Source of the DNA: an uncultured Lentisphaerota bacterium
Lineage (GTDB): Bacteria > Verrucomicrobiota > Kiritimatiellia > RFP12 > UBA1067
Assembly: GCA_946413265.1 (NCBI GenBank)
Contig: CAMKJU010000015.1
Location: 1-56,067, forward strand
DNA: 56,067 nucleotides
Direction of reading: 5' to 3'
The notes under the pieces are model-generated. The model was not told the origin of the DNA. It saw nothing but the letters and a program-made list of their open reading frames with translations, and made no database searches. Shown here one piece after another: positions 14,723 to 22,103 of the stretch; within the stretch, counting starts at the first letter, position 1, and each line of letters opens with the position of its first letter. Made by a program: the position numbers and the translations under genes.

Positions 14723-16486
14723 ATGGTTGAATTGAGAGACTACCAGTCGGACGCGAAAGCCGCGCTGTACGACTACCTCCGCAAGAAGGACGGCAACCCG
14801 TGCGTCGTCATCCCCACGGCGGGCGGGAAGTCGATCTGCATCGCGTCCGTCGCTGCGGACGCGGTGAACCTCTGGCACGGGCGTGTGCTTATCCTCGCGC
14901 ACGTGAAGGAGCTGGTGGACCAGAACAGCAAGGAGCTCAAAGGGCTTTGTCCCGACCTGCCCGTCGGCGTGTATTCCGCCGGACTTGACAGGCGCGACAC
15001 CAAGGAGCCTGTCATCGTGGCCGGCATCCAGTCAATCTACAACAAGATCGACCTCTTTGAGCCTTTCGATCTCGTCATGGTGGACGAGGTTCACATGGTG
15101 CCGCCGGACGGCGAGGGACGCTACCAGACGTTCCTGAACGCGGCGAAGGCGAAGAACCCCAACATCCGCATGGTCGGGTGGACGGCGACGCCGTTTCGGA
15201 CGCAGGGAGGGGTCATCTGTCGCCCAGAGAATCTTTTTAACGACGTATGTTTCGAGGCGAACGTCAAGGACTTGATCGACGCGGGGTGGCTGTCGAAGAT
15301 CACGGCGAAGGCGGGAACCGCCAACGCCGACCTCGAACACCTGCACATCCGCGCCGGGGAGTTCGTGGCGGAGGAGGTGGAAAAGGCGATGGGCGAAGAC
15401 CGCCTCGTCGCGTCCGCCTGCCGCGAGATCGTGGAGAAGACGAAAGACCGCAAGGCGTGTCTCATCTTCTGCACGTCGGTGGAGCATTGCAACAAGGTGG
15501 CGAAGCTCATCGCCGCGTACTCCGGCGAGGAGTGCGCCGTCGTGACGGGCGACACGCCCTCCGATAAGCGCGACGAGATCATCCGCCGTCTCAAGGGCGA
15601 GGAGATCGAGGTCGATCTCTTCGGCGGAAAGCTGCCGCCCTTGAAATACTGCTGCAACGTGTCGGTGATGACAACCGGCACAAACATCCGCCGCCTCGAC
15701 ACCATCGCGCTTCTGCGCCCCACGGCGAGCGCGGGGCTGTTCATCCAGATGGTCGGGCGGGGCTTCCGTCTCTCGCCGGAAACGGGCAAGACGGAGTGCC
15801 TTGTGCTCGACTACGGGAAGAACGTGGAGCGGTTCGGACCCATCGACGCGATCAGGGTCGGGGAACGGGGAACGGGCAATGGGGAACGCGGGCCGCTCGT
15901 GAAGATGTGTCCGCAATGCCGGACGCTCGTTCCGCTCTCGGTCATGCTGTGCAAGGAGTGCGGATTCGAGTTCCCGCGCAGCGAGCGCGAGAGGCGGACG
16001 CACGAGGCACACGCGGACAACGCGGCGATCCTCTCCGGCGAGGTGACGATTGAGACACACGACGTGACGGACACGCTCTTTCAGGTGTGGACAAAGCGAG
16101 ACGCGCCGGAGGGTGCGCCGCAGACGGTGCGCGTGACCTATCGGTGCGAGGCTGCGCCCGGTGCGCTCTACGACGCATACAGCTGCAACTTCTCGGAGTG
16201 GGTCTGCCCGGAACACAACGGCTACGCGAGGGCGAAATTCGAGAAGTGGTGGACGGCGCGGGCGGCGTCCGATTTCCCGATGCCCGACAAGGCCGAGGAC
16301 GTGTGCGAGGCGGACTTCATGGGAATGCTGCGCACGGTCAAGCGCATCACGGTGAGGCGCGTCGCCGGAAAACAGTACCCGGAGATCGTCGGATACGAGT
16401 TCGGCGACTTCCCGGAGAACAGTCCGGTCAACGGACAGAATGACAACGCGGAGGAGTACGAGGACATCGACGATCTTCCGTTTTAG
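14723..16486 (+). CDS. SF2 (DEAD/DEAH-like) helicase with zinc finger, 587 aa
   Basis: ATP-dependent helicase. Q-motif-like 'LRDYQSDA' (about residue 4), motif I 'PTAGGKS' (about 30), motif II 'VDEVH' (about 117), motif III 'GWTATPF' (about 152) and motif VI 'QMVGRGFRLS' (about 346) are all visible. A four-cysteine zinc finger 'CPQC..CKEC' follows (about 399-419). An in-frame dispersed repeat encodes 'GERGTGNGERG' between the helicase core and the zinc finger. Probably opens DNA for phage replication or recombination. ATG 14723 is used because it starts the conserved Q-motif region. Confidence 0.85.
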   Translation: MVELRDYQSDAKAALYDYLRKKDGNPCVVIPTAGGKSICIASVAADAVNLWHGRVLILAHVKELVDQNSKELKGLCPDLPVGVYSAGLDRRDTKEPVIVAGIQSIYNKIDLFEPFDLVMVDEVHMVPPDGEGRYQTFLNAAKAKNPNIRMVGWTATPFRTQGGVICRPENLFNDVCFEANVKDLIDAGWLSKITAKAGTANADLEHLHIRAGEFVAEEVEKAMGEDRLVASACREIVEKTKDRKACLIFCTSVEHCNKVAKLIAAYSGEECAVVTGDTPSDKRDEIIRRLKGEEIEVDLFGGKLPPLKYCCNVSVMTTGTNIRRLDTIALLRPTASAGLFIQMVGRGFRLSPETGKTECLVLDYGKNVERFGPIDAIRVGERGTGNGERGPLVKMCPQCRTLVPLSVMLCKECGFEFPRSERERRTHEAHADNAAILSGEVTIETHDVTDTLFQVWTKRDAPEGAPQTVRVTYRCEAAPGALYDAYSCNFSEWVCPEHNGYARAKFEKWWTARAASDFPMPDKAEDVCEADFMGMLRTVKRITVRRVAGKQYPEIVGYEFGDFPENSPVNGQNDNAEEYEDIDDLPF

Positions 16487-16501
16487 AAAGGAAAACCTAT
16501 C

Positions 16502-16693
16502 ATGGACGAGTGGGAGAGACTGGAGCGGCGGTGGAAGATCATCAGCCGCATTGTCGTTGGGCTGATCTGCACGGCGATCTTGTTTCTGCTGCTTATGTTC
16601 GTGGCGCGGCATTCTGGCGGGAAGGCGCAGGATCAGTTCACACTCATCTGCGAGCGGGCGATCCGTGAGGCCAGACAGAGGGAGGCGAAATGA
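16502..16693 (+). CDS. Small single-pass membrane protein, 63 aa
   Basis: One membrane helix ('IVVGLICTAILFLLLMFVA', about residues 17-35) is flanked by basic and acidic ends. It has a good ribosome binding site (GAAAGGAAAACC) and overlaps the next gene by 4 bp (ATGA). No family recognised. Its place between helicase and primase genes is odd for a membrane protein. Confidence 0.6.
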   Translation: MDEWERLERRWKIISRIVVGLICTAILFLLLMFVARHSGGKAQDQFTLICERAIREARQREAK

Positions 16694-18831
16694 TCACGGT
16701 CGAGACGGCTATGGCGTACCTCGCCGCCGGGTTGAGCGTCCTGCCCGCGATCAAGGCGGAGAAGCGTCCGGCGGTGGGCGCGTGGAAGACCTGGGCGGCG
16801 CGGCTGCCGAGCGAGTACGAGGTCAAGGCGTGGTTCGGAAACCACCCGGACGGCGTGTGCATCGTAAGCGGTGTTGTGTCAGGGAGTCTTGAGTGCATGG
16901 ACTTCGACAACCACGGCGAACTCTTCGACAAGTGGAAGAATCGCGTGGATTCCGCGCTTTTCTCGCGTCTTGTGGTGGAGCGGACTCCTTCCGGCGGGTA
17001 CCATGTTGTATATCGCGTCACAGGTGTGGTGGCTGGGAACACTAAACTCGCCAGAGGTGAAAGAGCCGCAAAACTCGCAACTTTGATCGAAACTCGCGGA
17101 GAAGGCGGAATTTTCCTTTGTGCGCCCACACCAGGATATAGCGTCGTACAGGGCGAGTTTGCACACGTTCCGACGCTATCGGTCGACGAGCACGCCCAAC
17201 TCCTCGCGGCGGCGCGTGAACTCAACGAGGCGCAGGAAGCCCCCAAATCCGCCGCGTGTGGCGTTCTGGGCGGCGGGGCGGGCAACCAGCCGTCCTCGTC
17301 CAATGGAGGGCACACAGGGGCGGTGTCGGGCGACTGTGGCGATTCTGGCGATTTCGCGGTGCGTCCGGGGGACGATTTCTGCGCGAGAGGAGATATACGC
17401 CCTATACTCGTGTCGCACGGCTGGCAACTTCTGGGCAGCAGGCCGGACGGCAACGAGCTGTGGAGGCGTCCCGGAAAGGAGATCGGCGGACATTCGGCGA
17501 CGTTTGACGGCAATGTGTTTTATGTGTTTTCGTCGAACGCTTCGCCCTTCGAGAGCGAGCGGGGGTACAGCCGGTTTCAGGTGTACGCGACACTGGAATG
17601 TGGCGGAGATTACACACGGGCGGCGCGTGAACTGCTGGGCAAGGGCTATGGGCAGGTGGCGGAGGAGAAGAGCGTCGATTTCAGCGGGTTGGTTACGCCA
17701 GGCGGAGCCGGCGAATCAGGACAAGGGACAGCAAGCGTACAACAACAAGGTGGCGCGGCGGCTGGGGACAGCCGCCCTCCCAATTTTCTGCCCTTGGGCG
17801 AACTGGTGGAGAAGTACCCGAAGATGAAGCCCGTGCTGATACACGGCTTTCTGCGCAGGGGCGAGACGATGAACATCATCGCGCCGCCCAAGACAGGCAA
17901 GTCGTGGCTTGTCACCGACCTCGCGCTCTCGGTAGCGACCGGGACGCCCTGGTTCGGTTTCCCGTGCGAGAAAGGGAAAGTCCTCATCATCGACAATGAG
18001 CTGCACCCAGAAACCTCGGCGAACCGAATCCCGAAGGTCGTGACGGCGCGTGGGTTCGACCTCAAGAAGGTGCAGAACGACATCTATGTCGATAACCAGC
18101 GCGGGAGGCTCGGCAACATCGAGGACTTGGCGAACCAGATCGAGACGCTCAAGCCCTACGGGTTCAAATTGATCATCATCGACGCCTTCTACCGGGCTAT
18201 GCCCAAGGGGACGGACGAGAACGACAACGGGACAGTGGCGGGAATCTACAACCTCATCGACAAGTACGCCGCAGCCCTCGACTGCGCCTTCGTGTTGATT
18301 CACCACACGAGCAAGGGGAACCAGTCGCTCAAGTCCATCACGGACGTCGGCGCGGGAGCGGGTTCGCAGAGCCGTGCGTCCGACACGCACGTGATCCTGC
18401 GCCGTCACAAGGAGGAGGGATGCGTTGTCATGGAATCGGTGGTACGCTCGTTCCCGTCCGTCGGGGCGGTGTGCCTCCGCTGGGACTGGCCGCTGTGGCA
18501 CAGGGATGATTCACTCAACCCGGAAGACCTCGACGGCAAGAAGGAGGAGCGTCCTACAAGCGCGGGCGATCCCGACCCCTCGGCGATAGCCTCGCGGCTT
18601 GCGGAAGTTGTGCAGGACGATCCGCCGATGGTCAAGGGCGTGTTCATCGAGGCGGTCAAGACATTCTACGGCATCACGCTCAAGACGGCGCGTCTCGCGG
18701 TCGAAAGCGCGATAGCCGGAGGGTACATCAAGTGCGAGCGGCTGGCGCATCCGCCGGACGGCCAGCACGCGGCAAAATTCATCGTGAAAGGAGACGTTCG
18801 GATGGACAGTTTGAACGACGATTCTGATTGA
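16690..18831 (+). CDS. Primase-polymerase / RepA-like helicase, 713 aa
   Basis: Phage replication protein. The N-terminal region (about 1-180) matches the bifunctional primase-polymerase (Prim-Pol) domain: 'LPAIKAEKRPAVGAWK', 'MDFDNHG' with metal-binding acids, and 'ERTPSGGYHVVYR'. The C-terminal half (about 375-600) is a RecA-type AAA_25 helicase with Walker A 'APPKTGKSW' and Walker B 'LIIIDAFY', as in RepA hexameric helicases. The linker between them includes a dispersed repeat read in frame ('TPGGAGESGQGTASVQQQ', then 'AAAGDSRPP' from a palindrome), so the linker tolerates insertion. Confidence 0.8.
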   Translation: MITVETAMAYLAAGLSVLPAIKAEKRPAVGAWKTWAARLPSEYEVKAWFGNHPDGVCIVSGVVSGSLECMDFDNHGELFDKWKNRVDSALFSRLVVERTPSGGYHVVYRVTGVVAGNTKLARGERAAKLATLIETRGEGGIFLCAPTPGYSVVQGEFAHVPTLSVDEHAQLLAAARELNEAQEAPKSAACGVLGGGAGNQPSSSNGGHTGAVSGDCGDSGDFAVRPGDDFCARGDIRPILVSHGWQLLGSRPDGNELWRRPGKEIGGHSATFDGNVFYVFSSNASPFESERGYSRFQVYATLECGGDYTRAARELLGKGYGQVAEEKSVDFSGLVTPGGAGESGQGTASVQQQGGAAAGDSRPPNFLPLGELVEKYPKMKPVLIHGFLRRGETMNIIAPPKTGKSWLVTDLALSVATGTPWFGFPCEKGKVLIIDNELHPETSANRIPKVVTARGFDLKKVQNDIYVDNQRGRLGNIEDLANQIETLKPYGFKLIIIDAFYRAMPKGTDENDNGTVAGIYNLIDKYAAALDCAFVLIHHTSKGNQSLKSITDVGAGAGSQSRASDTHVILRRHKEEGCVVMESVVRSFPSVGAVCLRWDWPLWHRDDSLNPEDLDGKKEERPTSAGDPDPSAIASRLAEVVQDDPPMVKGVFIEAVKTFYGITLKTARLAVESAIAGGYIKCERLAHPPDGQHAAKFIVKGDVRMDSLNDDSD

Positions 18832-18873
18832 TTTTCTGATTAAAAACAAATCAAACAAATCAGAAATCGCCAA

Positions 18874-18953
18874 GGGCGTTCCGATCCGATTCTGATTTGA
18901 TTTTTTCGCCCCCCTTTAGGGGCGATAAAAAAATCAAATCAGACGGAACGCCC
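18874..18953 (+). terminator. Long compound hairpin
   Basis: Outer arms GGGCGTTCCG and CGGAACGCCC enclose a long inner stem (CTGATTTGATTTTTTCGCCCC with GGGGCGATAAAAAAATCAAATCAG, nearly perfect) and a CCTTTA loop. Very AT-rich short repeats of AAATCA/TGATTT flank it on the left (18826-18866). It could be a terminator after the primase gene, but size and repeats also fit a replication origin. Confidence 0.6.
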
Positions 18954-19081
18954 CGGTCGGCGAAAATCGGGCACGGTTCCTCCCCTGCCCCCTCGAAAGG
19001 TCAGGGCGCGGGAAGGAGCAGGGCTTTTAACCACACTTGTTTTCACCGGGGAAAATCCCCGCCAACGGAGAAATCGGCAAA

Positions 19082-20329
19082 ATGAAGCCAAAAATCATAG
19101 AGGCCAAGATCGCGGACTTGAAGCCCTACCCAAACAATCCGCGAATCAACGACGAGGCTGTTCCGACAATCGTCGATTCGATCAACGAGTTCGGATTCGT
19201 CGGCGCGATCATCATCAACCGCGAGAACGTGATCATCAACGGCCACACGCGGGTCAAGGCGATGCAGCAGCTCGGGCGCGAGACGATCCCCGCCATCGTG
19301 GTGGACCACCTCACGAAGGAGCAGGAGGACGCGCTCCGCATCGCGGACAACAAGACGGGCGAGATCGCCAAGTGGAACATGGAACTGCTCAAGGGCGAAC
19401 TCAAGGCGCTGAAGGACGCGGGGTTCGACCTCGGCGTTCTGGCGTTCAGCCACGACGAGATCGACGACATCCTCAATGGCGACGGCAACGTCGAGCGGAC
19501 GGGTCAGACCGACCCCAACGACGCGCCGGACGTGCCGGAAACGCCTGTGTCGAGCGCGGGCGAAATCTACCGCCTTGGGGACCACCTCCTCATGTGCGGG
19601 GACTCGACAAGCCCGACCGACGTTTCGCGGCTCGTCGGCATTGCGGAGGCGGACTTGTGGCTGACCGACCCGCCCTACAACGTCGCCTACGAGGGATCGA
19701 ACGGTCTGACGATTCGGAACGACTCGATGGAGGACACGAAGTTCCGCGAGTTCCTGCGTTCGGCGTTCGGCATGGCGGAGAAGGCGTTGAAGCCCGGCGG
19801 GGCGTTCTACATCTTCCACGCCGACTCGGAGGGGTACAACTTCCGGGGGGCCTGCCACGACGTCGGCCTCAAGGTGCGCGAGTGCCTCGTGTGGAAGAAG
19901 AACGCGCTCGTCCTCGGACGGCAGGACTACCAGTGGATTCACGAGCCGTGTCTCTACGGGTGGAAGGACGGCGAAGCACACAGGTGGTACGGCGACCGGG
20001 CGCAGACCACGGTGATGGAGTACAACAAGCCAAAGAAGAACGACGTTCATCCGACGATGAAGCCGACGGAGATGCTCTGCTACCTCCTCAAGAACTCGTC
20101 GAAGAAAGGCGACGTTGTCCTCGACACGTTCGGCGGCAGCGGCTCGACGCTCATCGCCTGTGAACAGCTCGGACGCAAGTGCCGCACGATGGAGCTTGAC
20201 CCGAAATACTGCGACGTGATTCGCCGCCGCTGGGCCGAGCACAAGTTCGGCGAGGGCTGCGACTGGCAGGCGAAGACGCCCGTCGTGGGGGACGGGGAAC
20301 AGGGAACTGACGGAAACGAACAGGAGTGA
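19082..20329 (+). CDS. ParB-domain / DNA adenine methyltransferase fusion, 415 aa
   Basis: Modifies DNA using SAM. Residues 1-110 are a ParB/Srx-like domain ('NPRINDEAVPTIVDSINEFG', 'INGHTRVKAM', 'ADNKTGEIAKWN'), common at the front of phage methyltransferases. Residues about 165-400 are a beta-class amino-methyltransferase with motif IV 'LTDPPYNVAY' and motif I 'LDTFGGSGSTLIACEQLGR', which predicts N6-adenine or N4-cytosine methylation. The DPPY form favours adenine. The SAM synthetase gene follows immediately. The C-terminus ends in a 'GDGEQGTDGNEQE' repeat-like tail. Confidence 0.88.
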   Translation: MKPKIIEAKIADLKPYPNNPRINDEAVPTIVDSINEFGFVGAIIINRENVIINGHTRVKAMQQLGRETIPAIVVDHLTKEQEDALRIADNKTGEIAKWNMELLKGELKALKDAGFDLGVLAFSHDEIDDILNGDGNVERTGQTDPNDAPDVPETPVSSAGEIYRLGDHLLMCGDSTSPTDVSRLVGIAEADLWLTDPPYNVAYEGSNGLTIRNDSMEDTKFREFLRSAFGMAEKALKPGGAFYIFHADSEGYNFRGACHDVGLKVRECLVWKKNALVLGRQDYQWIHEPCLYGWKDGEAHRWYGDRAQTTVMEYNKPKKNDVHPTMKPTEMLCYLLKNSSKKGDVVLDTFGGSGSTLIACEQLGRKCRTMELDPKYCDVIRRRWAEHKFGEGCDWQAKTPVVGDGEQGTDGNEQE

Positions 20330-20334
20330 AAACC

Positions 20335-21363
20335 ATGAAAGTACAGACATCGGAATACTGTGCGGTCGGACATCCCGACCGCACGTGCGACTTCATCGTC
20401 GCATACATCCTCGACCGCTACCTTGAGCGAGACAGAAACGCGAGGGTTGCGCTCGAGGCGCAGCTCAAGGACTGCTTCTGCACACTCTCCGGCGAGGTGA
20501 CTACGACCTACCGTTTCACGAACGCGGAGCTGGCGGAGTTCTGCCGCGAGGCGATAAGGCGCGTCGGCTACACCGACGCATACGTCGCCAAGTGGGGCGA
20601 GGGCAACGCCATCAGCGGAAGCGGCGTGGAGGTGACTGTCCATGTGTCGCAGCAGTCGGCGGACATCGCGCAGGGCGTGAACCGCGACGGATGGGGCGAC
20701 CAGGGGATCTTCTGGGGCATGGCGGTGAACGACCCGAGGCGCGGGTATATGCCCAAGGACTACTGGCTCGCCCGCGAGGTCGCGCAGAGCCTCGTGAAGC
20801 GCGGGTTCGGCGGACTGGACGTGAAGACGCAGGTGACGGTGATCGACGGGCTGCCCACCGAGTGCGTGGTGGCGATCCCGATCCTGCCGGAGAGCGAGGA
20901 GGCGGCGGTCGGGACGATCCGGAACTACGTGCAGTCGATCCTCGGAAGCGACTGCAAGGTGACGGTGAACGGCACGGGGCGTTACGTGACGCACGGATCA
21001 ATCGGCGACTGCGGCACGACGGGCCGGAAGCTCGTCGCCGACTTCTACGGCGGCAACGCGAAGATCGGAGGCGGCTCGCCCTGGGGCAAGGACCCGACGA
21101 AGGCGGACGTTACGCTGAACATCCTCGCCCGCGACCGTGCGCTCACGTATCTGCGCGAACACAACCTCGACGAGGTGCATTGCGCGATCTCGTGCTGCAT
21201 CGGGCGGAGCGAAATCCGTGTCACGTTCTTCAACGGGCTGGGAGAATGCCTCGAAAGCCGCGTGGAGAACGACCCTCCGTCCCACATCATCGACCGCCTC
21301 GGACTCCGCGAGCCGGGGTACGCGGGGGCGTGTGAAGAGGGACTGTTCGGTTACGAAAAATAG
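20335..21363 (+). CDS. metK: Phage-encoded S-adenosylmethionine synthetase, 342 aa
   Basis: Makes SAM from ATP and methionine. The ATP-binding 'GHPDR' (residues 12-16), 'GDQGIFWGMAVN' (about 122), 'GSIGDCGTTGRKLVADFYGG' (about 219-238) and the P-loop-like 'GGGSPWGKDPTKAD' (about 243-256) match MetK. It is about 40 residues shorter than usual bacterial enzymes and the GHPDK lysine is arginine. CAGGAG lies 8 nt before ATG 20335; a GTG 9 nt upstream overlaps the methyltransferase stop. Its place right after a methyltransferase suggests it raises SAM supply for DNA methylation or alters the host SAM pool. Confidence 0.88.
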   Translation: MKVQTSEYCAVGHPDRTCDFIVAYILDRYLERDRNARVALEAQLKDCFCTLSGEVTTTYRFTNAELAEFCREAIRRVGYTDAYVAKWGEGNAISGSGVEVTVHVSQQSADIAQGVNRDGWGDQGIFWGMAVNDPRRGYMPKDYWLAREVAQSLVKRGFGGLDVKTQVTVIDGLPTECVVAIPILPESEEAAVGTIRNYVQSILGSDCKVTVNGTGRYVTHGSIGDCGTTGRKLVADFYGGNAKIGGGSPWGKDPTKADVTLNILARDRALTYLREHNLDEVHCAISCCIGRSEIRVTFFNGLGECLESRVENDPPSHIIDRLGLREPGYAGACEEGLFGYEK

Positions 21364-21384
21364 CCGCGCCATGAATGGCGCGGC
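21363..21384 (+). terminator. Hairpin after metK
   Basis: Perfect 8-bp stem GCCGCGCC/GGCGCGGC with an ATGAAT loop, starting at the stop codon. There is no U-tract; the convergent gene at 21423-21812 ends 39 bp away. Confidence 0.6.
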
Positions 21385-21422
21385 ATGGGACAGGCGCGGG
21401 GCGACCTCGCGAAAAGGAAGGT

Positions 21423-21812
21423 TCAGACGCGGGCCTTGAAGTGTCCGCGAGCGTCCTTCTCGAACCGCGAAGCGTCGCCCTTGTCCCTGATCTCGCGCAT
21501 GATCGCGGAGTAGAGGGTCTGCTCCGGGGTCTTGCCCGATCCGGGCGTCCAGAGTCCGCGATCCTTCGCCGCCGTCACCATCTGGCGGGTGGTGAGGGAT
21601 TCGTCGCCGGACTTCAGCACCGCGAGCGCGGCGTTGAGAAGCGAGAGCTTCTTTTCCGGCGCGGCGGGCGCGGTGGTTTCGGCGGGCGCGGCAGGTGCGG
21701 CGGTCGCGGGGCGACGCGCCCTGCCGGTGGTCTGGGCCTTGGCGGTCGCCTTGGCCTTGGTGTTCGCCTTGGCCTTTGCGGTCTTCGGCGCGGCTTTCTT
21801 TTTCGTGCTCAT
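21423..21812 (-). CDS. Histone-tail-like protein with HARE-HTH domain, 129 aa
   Basis: The first 55 residues are a Lys/Ala/Thr/Pro-rich tail like those of histone H1 or bacterial nucleoid proteins. The rest ('LSLLNAALAVLKSGDESLTT' to 'ASRFEKDARGHFKARV') matches the HARE-HTH winged-helix fold, which binds DNA and often appears with modification or restriction enzymes. ATG 21812 is chosen; upstream frame is intergenic. It is the only minus-strand gene within the phage module and could be a nucleoid-associated regulator. The tail contains one dispersed palindrome (GGTCGCGGGGCGACGCGCC). Confidence 0.7.
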   Translation of the reverse strand: MSTKKKAAPKTAKAKANTKAKATAKAQTTGRARRPATAAPAAPAETTAPAAPEKKLSLLNAALAVLKSGDESLTTRQMVTAAKDRGLWTPGSGKTPEQTLYSAIMREIRDKGDASRFEKDARGHFKARV

Positions 21813-21911
21813 GTTCGGTTTTCTCCTATTGGGTGTTTGAACTGCGGACATGATGCCGTAAACGCGGTGGAATATCAACCGGCTATTTGAAACTTTTTTC
21901 AGGAGGCAAAA

Positions 21912-22103
21912 ATGGAACTCAACGTGCCGCAGATGGGCAAGGCGGACTTCATCCAGGTGCTTCGTCACTACGGCTGCCGGACGATCACGCCGGAGAAGCT
22001 CGACGAGCAGATCGCGGCTGGTGCGCCGGTGAACGAGAACGGGACGATCAACATCGTGAACTACACAGCATGGGTCTTGAAGGAGCTTTGCCATGCCGAA
22101 TAA
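21912..22103 (+). CDS. Small protein before terminase, 63 aa
   Basis: No family recognised with confidence. It starts after a strong AGGAGG, contains 'FIQVLRHYGCRTITPEKLDE' and 'TINIVNYTAWVLKEL', and overlaps the terminase gene by 11 bp. The terminase N-terminus repeats the motif pattern 'CINLGKYCAWLIDQL', so this may be a small-terminase-like DNA-recognition helix module. That is inference from position and likeness. Confidence 0.6.
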   Translation: MELNVPQMGKADFIQVLRHYGCRTITPEKLDEQIAAGAPVNENGTINIVNYTAWVLKELCHAE

